64,000 nt of DNA from Bubalus kerabau. Taxonomy: Eukaryota > Chordata > Mammalia > Artiodactyla > Bovidae. Location: NCBI RefSeq assembly GCF_029407905.1, contig NC_073633.1, forward strand, positions 23,698,501-23,762,500. The letters are read 5' to 3'. Numbering within the stretch: the first letter of the stretch is position 1; the number at the start of each line of letters is the position of its first letter. Shown one piece after another: positions 43,801 to 55,800 of this stretch. A program made the translations under genes and the position numbers. The notes beneath the pieces are model-generated. The model worked only from the letters and a program-made list of their open reading frames with translations, did not search any database and was not told the origin of the DNA.

Positions 43801-46800
43801 AACAGAAGCAGAAGCTATTAATAAGAGGTGGCAAGAATACACAGAAGAACTACACAAAAAAAGATCTTAACAACCTGGATAACCACGATGGTGTGGTCAT
43901 TCACTGAGAGCCAGACATCCTGGAGTGTGAAGTCAAGTGGGCCTTAGGAAGCATCACTACGAACAAAGCTAGTGGAGGTGACAACATTTCAGATTAGCTA
44001 TTTCAAATCCTAAAATGATGCTGTTCAAGTACTGCGCTCAATATGCCAGCAGATTTGGAAAACTCAGCAGAGGCCACAGGACCAGAAAAGGTCAGTTTTC
44101 ATTCCAAGCCCAAAGAAATGCAATGCCAAAGAATGTTCAAACTACCATACAATTGTGCTCATTTCACATGCTAGCAAAGTAATGCTCAAAATCCTTCAAG
44201 CTAGGCTTCAACAGTGGGTGGACCAAGAAATTCCAAATGTACAAGCCAGATTTAGAACAGGCACAGGAAACAGAGATCAAACTGTCAGCGTCTGCTGGAT
44301 CATAGATAAAGCAAAAGAATTTCAGATAAACATCTGGCTCATTGACTACTCTAAAGCCTTTGACTGTGTGGATCACAATAATCTTAAAGAGATGGGAATA
44401 CCAGACCACCTTATCTGCCTTCTGAGAAACCTGTATTCAGGTCAAGAAGCAACAGTTAGAACCAGACATGGAACAATGGACTGGCTCAAAATTGGGAAAG
44501 GAGGACATGAAGGCTGTATATTGTCACCGTGCTTATTTAACATCTATGCAGAGTACATCATGAGAAATGCTGGGCTGGATGAATCACAAGCAGGAACCAA
44601 GAAGCTGGGAGAAATATCAATATCCTCAGATATGCAGATGACAGCACCCCTATGGCACAAAGCAAAGAGGAACTAACGAGCCTCTTGATGAAGGTGAAAG
44701 AGGAGAGTGGAAAAAGTTGGCTTAAAACTCAACATTCAAAAAACTATGACCATGACATCTGGTCCTATCACTTCATTGCAAATAGATGGGGCAAAATTAG
44801 AAACAGTGTCAGATTTCATATTCTTGGGCTCCAAAATCAATGTGGATGGTGACTGCAGCCATGAAATTAAAAGACGCTTGCTCCTTGGAAGAAAAGCTAT
44901 GATCAACCTAGACAGCATATTAAAAAGCAGAGACATCACTTTGCTGACAAAGGTCTGTACAGTCAAAGCTATGGTTTTTCTAGTAGTCATGTGCAGATGT
45001 GAGAGTTGGACCATAAAGAAAAAGCAGAGTGCTGAAGAATTGATGCTTTTGAACTGTTGTGCTGGAGAATACTCTTGACAGTCCCTTGGACACCAAGGAA
45101 ATCAAACCAGTTAATTCTAAAGGAAATCAATCCTGAATATTCATTGGAAGCACTGATGCTGAAGCTCCAATACTTTGGCTACCTGATGCTGGGAAAGATT
45201 GAGGGCAGGAGAAGAAGGGGACGACAGAGGATGAGATGATTGGGTGGCATCACCAACTCAGTGGGCGTGAGTCTGAGCAAACTCCAGGAGATAGTGAAGG
45301 ACAGGGAAGCCTGGGTGCTGCAGTCCATGGAGTCATAAAGAATCAGACAGGACTTACTGATTGAACAACAATGAGATATACAGAATCTGAAAGAATTCAT
45401 CACCAGCAGACCTGTACTACAAGAACTATTAAAGGAAATCCTTCAGGCAGACAGAAAATACCAGATGGAAATACTAATCTAAACAAACCAATAAAGAATG
45501 CCAGGAATGGTACACTGTATAAGTACGTAAGATCTTTTTATTATTTAACCGTCTTTAAAAGATAATTAACTATTTGAAGAAAAGTATTAACAGCATAGTG
45601 TGAGATGTATAGTCTGTCTAGAAGAAACATATATGCCGACAACAGTATAGAGACTGGAGGGGAAAAGTGAAGGCATACTACCGTAAAGTTCTTAAACTCT
45701 ATCTGGTGGTTTAATAATATCACTTGAAAGCAGACTGTGATAACCTAAAAATGTACATCAGTAATCCTAAATCAACCACTAAGAAAACAAGAAGCAAGCT
45801 GTGAGGCTGAAATTTAACCTGATACAACAACAATGACACTAAATGAAAATGGTCTAAACGCCCCAATTAAAAGACAGGAAGGCCTTCCCTGGTGGTCCAG
45901 TGGTTAGGACTCTGCCTGCCAATGCAGAGGACATGGGTTAGATCCCTGGTGGGAAGATTCCCCATGCTGAGGGACCCCTAAGCCTATGCACCGCAACCCT
46001 GGAGCCCTTGCTCTGCAACGAGAGAAGCCCGGGCACCGCAGGAGAGCAGCCCCTCCCCGCAGCAACTAGAGAAGGCCCGAGCACAGCAACAAAGGCCTAC
46101 TGCAGCCAGAAACAAGAGATAAGGAATGGCAGAGTGCGTTACAAATCCAGCCTCAACTGTGCTGCCTTACAGGAAACACATTCTAAATATACAGACACAA
46201 ACAGGTTAAAAGCAGATGAACGGGAAAAGATATCTCATGATGACACTAATCGAAACTGGAAAGGCTATTTTTATCAAAATTGATTACAGAGCAAAGAATA
46301 TTATGAAATTATTTTCTTTATCCCTGGTAATGATTAAAAAAAAGTCAGTCCATGAAGGGATGAAACAATTCTACACAGTTATGCATCTAAAAAGAGGCTG
46401 AAAAACACATGAACCAAAAAGTCACAGAACTTCAAGGGAAACAGACAAGTCCATAATTATTGTGGGAGATGCCAATCTCTCTCTCTCTCAATTGTAGATA
46501 AATCAAGTAGACTGAAAATCAGAAGACTACAGAAGACTTGAAATCAATCGACTTGGCCTACCTGACACTGATAGAACACTCTACCCGAAGGGCTCACCAA
46601 GACACTATCTGCAAGGTCATAAAAGTCTCCATAAATTTAACAGGAATCAGAAAAACGTATTCTCTGATCACAATGGAATTAAAATAGAAATCAATAATAT
46701 AAAGATATGTGGAAACCCTCTCAATATTTAGAAACTAAATAACACTTCTAAATATTCCACAAGATAGGCTACTAAATACCTCATCTCAAGAAATCAAAGG

Positions 46801-49800
46801 GAAATCAGAAAGCATCTGGATTGAATGAAAATAAAAACAAAGAATCAAAATCTGGGGGATAGAGCTAAAACAGCACTTAAGGGGACGTTTACAGCACTAA
46901 ACACCCTGCATCAGAAAACAAAGGAAGTTCTCAAATCAGTGACCTTAGCCATGACTTTAAGAAACTAGAAAATGAAAGTTAAATTAAAAACATAGAAACC
47001 AATGAAATAGAAAAGAAAAAAAAATAAAGAAAAAAAATCAATGAAACTGAAAGCCCTTTATTTATTGGAAAGATCAGTAAAATTGATAAACCAATAGCCA
47101 AACTTATCAAGGAAAAGGAAAAAGAAAAAGATATAAATTACCAGTTTCAGGAAAGACAGAACACCACTACAGATTCCACAGACTTAAAGGAGTAAAAGAA
47201 CATTATGATTAACCTCAAGTCAATAAATTCAACAATTTAGATGAAATGGACACATTTCCTGAAAGACAAAACTACCAAAGCACACTCAAGAAGTAGATAA
47301 TCTGAATTTCCTTTTATCAAATCATTAAACACCTTCCCGCATCAAAAACTTCAGGCCTCTACATGGGAAAAGAATTCAAAAAAATAGTGAATATATGTGT
47401 AACTGATATACTTTGTCGTACACCTGAAACTAACACCACACTGCAAATAAACTATACTCCAATAAAATTTTTTAACCCCCCCTCCCCAAAGAACAACAAA
47501 GTGAAATGGAAAAATAAAACACTAAAAACCAACCAAACAGCAGAAAAACTTTATGCCTGGAGGGCTTCACTGGTGAGTTCTACATAAACACTTTTTAAAA
47601 AAAATCGAAACACTCCCCAATTCATTCTATTAGGTCAGTATTACCCATATTAAAATCAGACAGACATATGAGTAAAGAAAAATACAGCTCAATATCCCCA
47701 AGGGAAATTGATGTAAAAATTTTAAACAAAATGTAAGTAAACTGAATCCAATAATATATAAAAAGGGTAATACATCAGAAGCAAGTGAGGTTTATTCTGG
47801 GATACATGGTTCGTTTGACATTTGAAAAATCAGTGTAATTACCATTTACCAAAGTAAAAAGCAAAAACCACACAATCATCTCAACAGATGCAGAAGCAGC
47901 ATCTGACAAGATGCAACATCTCCTTCTTGGCTAAATTCCAAAATATATTTCGTAAAGACACTGTTCTTTTCTGCTATCTGGCTTCTATTTCACCATTCTA
48001 TAACATCTGCCTTTATTATATTCACCAGGGTCTATTTCTGAGACACAACATAGTTTGCTTGGAAACAACATGGACTCTGGAGCTAGACTGCTTGGGTTCA
48101 AATTCCAGCTCCGCTCCTTACTAGGTATGTGACCTTGAACAGCTTTAACTTCTTCATGCCTCATTTTTCCTATCTACAAAATGGGGATAATAATAGACTT
48201 CCCTCAAGGGCTTTTTGAGGATCAAATAGGTTAATATAAAGTAAAGCACTTAAGACAGTGCCTGGGAAACAGTAAGAACTATGAAAATGTTAATGATTAT
48301 TATTACCTATGGAAAATGCTGCTGCTGCTAAGTCGCTTCAGTCGTGTCTGACTGTGCAACCCCATAGTTGGCACACCACCAGGCTCCTCTGTCCCTGGGA
48401 TTCTCCAGGCAAGAATACTGGAGTGGGTTGCCATTTCCTTCTCCACTGCATGCATGCATGCTAAGTCGCTTCAGTCGTGTCTGACTCTGTGTAACCCGAT
48501 GGACAGCAGCCCACCAGGCTCCTCTGTCCACGGAATTCTCTAGGCAAGAATACTGGAGTGGGTTGCCATTTCCTTCTCCTTAATCTGTGGTTATTTTTAG
48601 ATGATCACTTGGTCATGTTGAGAGGCATTTCAGCAAGTTAAATTGAATCTGAGACAGCAGTATAGGGTGGTGAGGTCAAGGCAGAGCCTGGTGTTTGAAT
48701 CCTGGCTTTATTATTTTATTACCCACCATCAGCTGGGTGACCCTGGGCACATTACTTAACCTCTCTGGACCTCCTTTCTTTAAAAGGATGGTAATACCTA
48801 AACTCATCAGATTATTGTGAAGATCATAACAATCTGATGAAGGAGTAACAGATACCCTTTTCTTTCCCTCAATCTTTTACTAAGGTCAGACTCTTTTTTT
48901 TTTTTTTTCCCTTCCCCTTTTTCTTACCAGATTGGACTGGTCTCAGGCCCAGCTTCCCCAGTGACCAATAGCAAATACTGGTCTCAGAGGAGGAAATACT
49001 GAAAGAAACATCTAACCTAGAACTTCCAGGAACAGAATTACTTCTCAGGGTCAAGAGGGTGTTCTTTTTGGGACCCAAATGCCCAGGATTCTGATGCAAA
49101 GGGCCTGGGTTCTCTCCATTGAGCTTATGATTGATCTTCTCTTCCATCCATTAGCTAGCAATATTTCTAAAGACCAGCTCTGGAACTTCTAATATTCTTT
49201 GTTTGGGAGTTTATTACTATGTATAAAGATAATGACTCTTAAAATTTCCCACTGTAATCTTTTATTAAAATTTTAATCCTTATAAAAATGTGAATGTCCA
49301 CACTTTAATATGCTCTCTATATCTAAGCACATCCATCCCTTGGTGTACACTGTGGGTCCATATGAATTTTGTCCCCTCAAACTGTTGATCATTTATCTGT
49401 GTTTCTGGGTCCGTCTCTGCACTTTTGATTCTGTACCCCTAAGAACTGTTGATGGTTCCCTCTCTCCATCGTCAGTAGTCACATCTATTCTGCACTTCTC
49501 AAGTTCATTTACTTCAGAACCATCTCCGTTAAACTTACCTTCTTTGTCCCTACATATGGTCTGTCACCAAGTGATTCCACTAGGCTTTAGACAGACATGT
49601 TTCTCCTCTTCTGGCTACTTGAGCCAAAGCCAGCAAGGAGGTTAGTGCTGTGGTCTTGCTGTAAAATGATTGCTTTTACAAGACAACAGCAATAACCTCC
49701 TTGTTGGCTTTCCCTCTCGGACCTATTCCACTTCCAGCAAAAGAACTTCTTACTCAGAAGCTATTTTGAAAATAGCAGTAATTTTAATTCTACTTAAACC

Positions 49801-52800
49801 AAATGGTTTACGACTTGAAGACACGACCCTAACAACCCCCATCCAGTGGCCCTTGTTTTTAACACTCTGGATCCAGCCTCAAGAATCAGCCAACTAAGTC
49901 TTCTCTCATCACTGCACAATCCCCAGCCTCAGGCACTGACTCCAGAGTCCACACGCTCTTAATGACTACATGGTAAGGTACTCGAGGACATGGACTCTGG
50001 GGTCTGAGGTTACAACTGTTCTATTTGTTTAATACAATTGTTCTAGCTGTAAACCTCTCTATGCCTCAAGCTTCACATAGAAAGCATGACAATAACTACC
50101 AACAACAGTACCTATGACCTTACAGGTTATGAAAGGAATTAAATGAGGTAATCTACATCACACACTGGAGACATCAGACATGCAGTAAACACTCAGGAAT
50201 CATTAGCTACCGCTCCTCTCCTTTGATGACTCTATCCCTAACAAGAATCCCAGGCAAGTTCAATCAAGGAATGGGCAGGTACTCAGTATTGCCCCTAAAA
50301 TTACTGAAATACTAGTGAAGGACATAGGTTTTAACCTGGGAATCTGACTTACCTTTAAATCTGAGTTGGCTGCAAACTTCTGTCCAATTAAAGCTGCATT
50401 TCCTCCTACATAGTGCTGTAAGACAGTTCAAGGTTATTAGGCAGTTTTTTAACATAACTATGCTACTCAAGCTTAATAATGTTTTAATTATACTCCATTT
50501 TCCCCCCAAAAAAATTTGAGATGACTTTACAACAAGTACACACAGATGGGGTTAATAAAAACATTAACTCCACAGATAAGGAGACAATGAGTTATAAGGA
50601 AAGGTGAAAAAAAAAAGCAAATTGCTACCTTTGGAAAACAGTATAATTGCCTTAACTGTAGATCAACCTTGGCTTTGAGCTTCCAGGCAGCCAGAACAGA
50701 TAAATGAAACAAAAGGAAATACAAGTATGGACAGACTTTATCTTCTGCACTGTGATCCTTCTAAAATGAGTGTACAACTATGTCAGTCTCCTCCTGAAAA
50801 TCATTCGATACTACAATGATCTAAAACTCTCAATTTTTTTTCCTGATATATATTTGATATACAAGTTACAATGGTACAATGTAGTGATTCACACCTTTTC
50901 AAAGTTATATCCCATTTATAGTTATTATAAAATATTTTCTATATTCCCCATATTGTACAATATATCCCTGTAGCTTATTTTATGCCTAACAGTTTGTACC
51001 TCTTAATCCCCTATCCCTGTATTGCCCCTTCCCCCTTTTCCTCTCCTCACTGATAATCACTAGTTTGTTCTCTTTATCTGTGAATCTGTTTCTTTTTTGT
51101 TATATTCACTAATTTGTTGTATTTTTTAGATTCCACATATCTAAGTGATATCATATAGTATTTGTCTTTCTCAGACTTTATTTCACTAAGCACAATCCCC
51201 TCCAAGTCCATTCATGTTGCTACAATGGCAAAATTTCATTCTTTTTTAGGGCTGAGTAATATTCTATTACATGCATGCACGTGCGCACACACATCTTTAT
51301 CTGTTGATGGACACTTAAGGCTGCTTCCTTATCCTGGCAACTATAAATAATGCTGCTGTGAACACTGGGATACATGTACCTTCTTGAATCAGTTTTAAAA
51401 TCCAACTCTTAAGCGAAGTACACGGGTCTTTATCTGTCCCCTGCTTTCCTTTCTGCTTCTACCTGTCTATAGCTCTCCAAGCCTTCCTCTCTGTGTCTAT
51501 GCCTTTAAGCACATGCTGCTGCTTTGACTAGGATGCCTCCCCTTTCTCATTCACTGGTCAGGGATCACTTTTCAAATATCAGCTGTAACGTCACCTCTTC
51601 TGTACTGCTTTCTGTTGCCCCTTTCCTATGGTCACCTCCATCTCCACAATCCTCCTTCTAGAGAGGATTACAGATCCTTTGCTTCTTGCCACCTCTAGAC
51701 TCAGAACAGACCTCCACTACAGCCCTTGTCCTCTTGAGCTAGTGTCATCTGGGGACATGTCTAACTCCTTCAGGGCAAGGACTGTCTTCTTACAGTAAGT
51801 GCTCAGTAACTACTGCTAGATTTTGAGAAAGGAAGAAACACACATTGATGCATCAGGAAAGGTAATGGGTTCTAAAAGATGACACACCACATCTCTCAGC
51901 TGAGGACTAAAGGAGAAGAGCAGAGAATTCTAGTATTCCTTTGTTCTAAGGATGGATTCACATGCTCTGGAAACCTGACAAACAGGAAATAAAGCTCTGA
52001 TGCTCTATTATGTAAGCTGAGACACTGCATCAACAGCCCTGTCTGGGAGGACTGAATGCTATCAGCTTACCTCTCTAGTCCCTAGCCCCATGAAGAGGCA
52101 CAGACTAAACAACTCAATTCTAGATACTCAACAGCACTTTTAGTCCGACCAAGTTTTGTGCTGACAGATCACTGGATTCAGATGGGACAGTGATGGCTTT
52201 CTATAGATAAATTTGAAACACTGTGATATCCAGGCTGAAATCTGGCCTTTTATCATGTTAACCTCAGTTTTTTATTTAACTCTGATGGCTAGAAGAATTT
52301 GCTAAAAATCCCAGGGAAACATTAAGATTCCATGTAATGGATTTTACAGTTTTCATATAATAGTTATTATTAACTGCTGTTTATCAGTCCATCTGCCTTA
52401 TAGTTTAAGGGAGTTTGACAAAGTACCAAATGAGGTGTCACACTAGTGGAAGATAAATAACACATTTTAGGTTTCACAATATTAAGAAATAATTTCGATG
52501 ATGTAAAAGATAGATAAAATTTCTGTAGAAAAAATGTTTGCATTATGAAACAAAAGGCCAAAGAGACTAGAACATAAAGCAAATTGGTGTTTTAGATACT
52601 ACAATCTTAAAGACTTTTAAGCAGTAGATTTGCCATCTTGTTAGAACTTTCAAGACTATTTCATAAAAGATAGAATCTTGGGAGTTCCCTGGTGGTCCAG
52701 TGATTAGGATTCCACTGGGGAACTGAGATCCCACAAGCCATGCAGCATGTACAGAAAACAAAACAAAAAAAAAATCAGAATCTCACTACCAAATTCAGCT

Positions 52801-55800
52801 ATCAAAATGACTAACTGAGGTTTTAACAGCTTGCTGTCTCCTTGAGAAACTCAGCTGGGAAATACCTGTGCTCACTGCTAATGTTCAAATGGGTGGCTCC
52901 CAAAGAATAAAAAAAACTTGAAGAGCTCCCCAAGTGAGAAGTACACCCAGACTGGGGTGATGGGTAAAAGAAGATTTTAGGTAAAAATTGGGGATGAGAT
53001 GCTCATGAGATGCAGTGGGCATAAGAGAGATGCTTAAACAATAAAATCCTGCCCTTAAGGTGTGAGGGCAGGGGAATTGGCAGGTGTGTGAGCCTTGAGG
53101 AAGTGTCTGGACCATGTAGGCTCCAGAGCCTTGTTTGTGATCACCCGGTGGGCCTGAAGACTCCTAAGTTCTCTCTCTGACAGTCTTTACCCTGTAGACA
53201 AATGGTTCTCAGAACAAGGTGTTCAGAATAGCATCAACATAACCAGGAAACTTGCTGTAAGGGTAAATTCTTGGGACCACCCCACAAGTACTAATCAGAA
53301 CTCTGGAAGGGGGGCCCAGGAATCTGTGTTTCAATACCTTCCACATGACTCTGATGCACATTCAGGTCAGAGAGCCACCAAACTAGACCAGAGTTTCTCA
53401 ATCAGGGTGATTTTGCATCCCTTCTCTCCCTGACCCTGGAAACATCTGACATGCTGGGAGACAGTTTTGACTGTCACAATATGGGAAAAGGAGGAGTGAC
53501 ACTGTCACTATTTCTCTGTGGGTTTGGCCTTTTTTGGTTTAGGAAGAACTGAGCCATATTAATATAACTGCAAGGTATCAGCCAAGCAGTACCCAAACAA
53601 CTCTGGAGTAGACATTTTCCTACTTTAAACCTGAGTAACATGAAAAAAGAGCAATTTCATGGATAACTCAGGGCTAAAATTTTAGTAAGTATGCCTTATT
53701 AATGTTGGCTGAAGTGAAATAACTAGCAACAGCAGAGTTAAAGGAAGGTCAGGTACACACTTTTCCAAAAAGAGAAAAACACTACAGAATTGTATTGCCA
53801 ACAATCACCCTCTATGGGTAAACTGGAGAAGAGTTGCTTGGTTGCTTCTAGAGACCATACAAACAAAGTATCTTTTCCCACCCTATCTAAATTTACCGCT
53901 TGTAGACAGACCTGGGCTTCTGGGAACTCTGATGCAACCTGGGCGATGTCATGGAAAGTTTCCTTATCACTGAAGAAGCGTTCAGCAGCTGCTCCTTTCC
54001 CCATGAAGTGAACGAAGGCTTCTTCTAGATCATTCCTCGAATGCAGCTCGCTGTGATCTTTCCCATTCCCAGGACTCAAGCCAAGCGCCTGCAAGAGCTT
54101 CACCCCTGACAGCACTACGTCAACACATGCATTGACACTGGAAGGAAGGAAGGAAGGAAGGAAGAGATGGTGTGAAACAAACAGAAGCACTGGGGCAACA
54201 GCTTTGCATTTAACAACAGGGAAATGTTTCAGAGGCCTGTGTTCCAACAGGGAAACAGAGGTAGTGGATCTGAAACCTGACCTGGAAAGCAAATAGCATA
54301 TGGTGGAAGGAGGATTACTTTATCTGGATATGTATGTCTTCTCCTGGCAATAGCTTGGTAAACTTTTACACTCATTACAAAGAGAGAAGACAGGTGCTCA
54401 GCATTTCAGAACAAAGTATCATAACACAAATATACCATTTCTGAGAAAATGATGGCAGAGCCAAACTGTCTGGATTCACCCTGGCTGTGTGACCTGGGCA
54501 AGTCACTTTAATTTCTTTGTCTTCAGTTTCCTCCTCTCTAAAATCGTGTAATATGAGTATTTAACTCATAGGGCTGTTGTGAAGATTAAATAAGATAATA
54601 CATGTTTAGGAACACTGCTTGCTAGTAAGCAAAGTAAGTTTTGGTCAAAAGCCACCTTCCCTCAAAAGACAGCTGAGGATGGTGGTAAAATACACTGACT
54701 ACTTCCAGGTGAAACTGAGAGCTGAGTGATGGCTTAAAGACTTAGGCGCACCTGCAGCCTTGTAACAACTCAACACTTGGCAGATGTTCATCATGAACTT
54801 TGAAGACTAGTAAGCAGTCAGTGTGGTGTTACCCGGTTAATGCTTACAGATTTATAAAATACACATAAGGTTGTCTGGCCCCACCTCTCCCATGCACGCA
54901 TGCCGAAGTTGTGGCTTACATTTTCAGTGTTTTGTGTGTGTGTTTTCCAAAAGCCATTTCTTAAAAAAGAAGTTCCAAATACTTTGGGCAGGTAGGTGAG
55001 GTCCCCGGGCACCTTTATTCCTGCCTCTGCCATCCCTGCCAGTGGGGTTGGATGACCAAATGTAACAGCTTTGGGTGACAAGGGTGGCTGCTCTTCCACG
55101 TTAGTTCCAAATAGTTATGAAGCCAGAAGTTGTGTGCTTCCCTGGTAGCTCAGATGGTAAAGAGTCTGGGTTGGGAAGATCCCCTGGAGAAGGAAATGGC
55201 ACCCCACTCCAGTATTCTTGTCTGGAAAATCCCATGGACAGAGGAGCCTGACAGGCTACAGTCCATGGAGTTACAAAGAGTCAGACACAACTGAGTGACT
55301 TCATTTTCACTTTTCATGAAATTAGAAGGTAAATTCATCAATCAAGAAGGCCCAATGGATTGGATTCTGGTGTATAATATATAACTACAATGTCTCCCTT
55401 GTAGTTTCCTTTAAAAATCTCTTGATCACCAAATCGTTAATGGTAGCCAGCTCTAAAGATGAGGAGAGAGACTGCAGTAAGGGAGAGTGAGTGCTAAAAT
55501 GAGGGTTCATCAGGCGCCCAACGAGTCTGAGGACCAGGGCCCGACTCTGAAGCAGAGGAGGCAGCATACGTTTTAGAAAAATGTGGTGTGGGCTTGCCAT
55601 TGACCATCTCCTTGAAACCACTCCTTTATTTCTCTGGTCCTTTCCCATCAGGCCCTTACATGGCAGTACCCACCCATCCCCCACCCCTGCCATTTACCTT
55701 CCCTTCTTGTTCTCTTCCTGGGTGATGCTGTCTAGCCTCTGGCCTCAACCTAGGTGCTGGAGTCTCCAAACTGCGACCATGCTCCTCAACTACAGCCTCT

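Larger units (their letters stand above)
45366..47935 (+). mobile_element. Old LINE-1 (L1M-like), interrupted
   Basis: Plus-strand L1 from the region before ORF2 (TTCATCACCAGCAGACCTG, AATGGTCTAAACGCCCCAAT) into ORF2 (GGGCTTCACTGGTGAGTTCT, TAATACATCAGAAGCAAGTG). It is interrupted by a CHR-2 SINE and by an L1 3' end. No intact frame. Confidence 0.82.
41598..50352 (-). other. ADPGK intron 3
   Basis: The second-largest ADPGK intron, 8.8 kb, mostly filled by the LTR, BovB, L1, SINE and MIR elements listed separately. 49150-50000 and 42300-42900 look unique, without gene signal. Confidence 0.55.
50416..53911 (-). other. ADPGK intron 2
   Basis: About 3.5 kb holding L1, L2, CHR-2 and two hAT fossils, listed separately. 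No gene or extra exon recognised. Confidence 0.55.

Noticed and set aside
43324..45078. Reverse-transcriptase-like ORFs as functional genes
   Set aside because: They are pieces of a 5'-truncated, frame-broken BovB.
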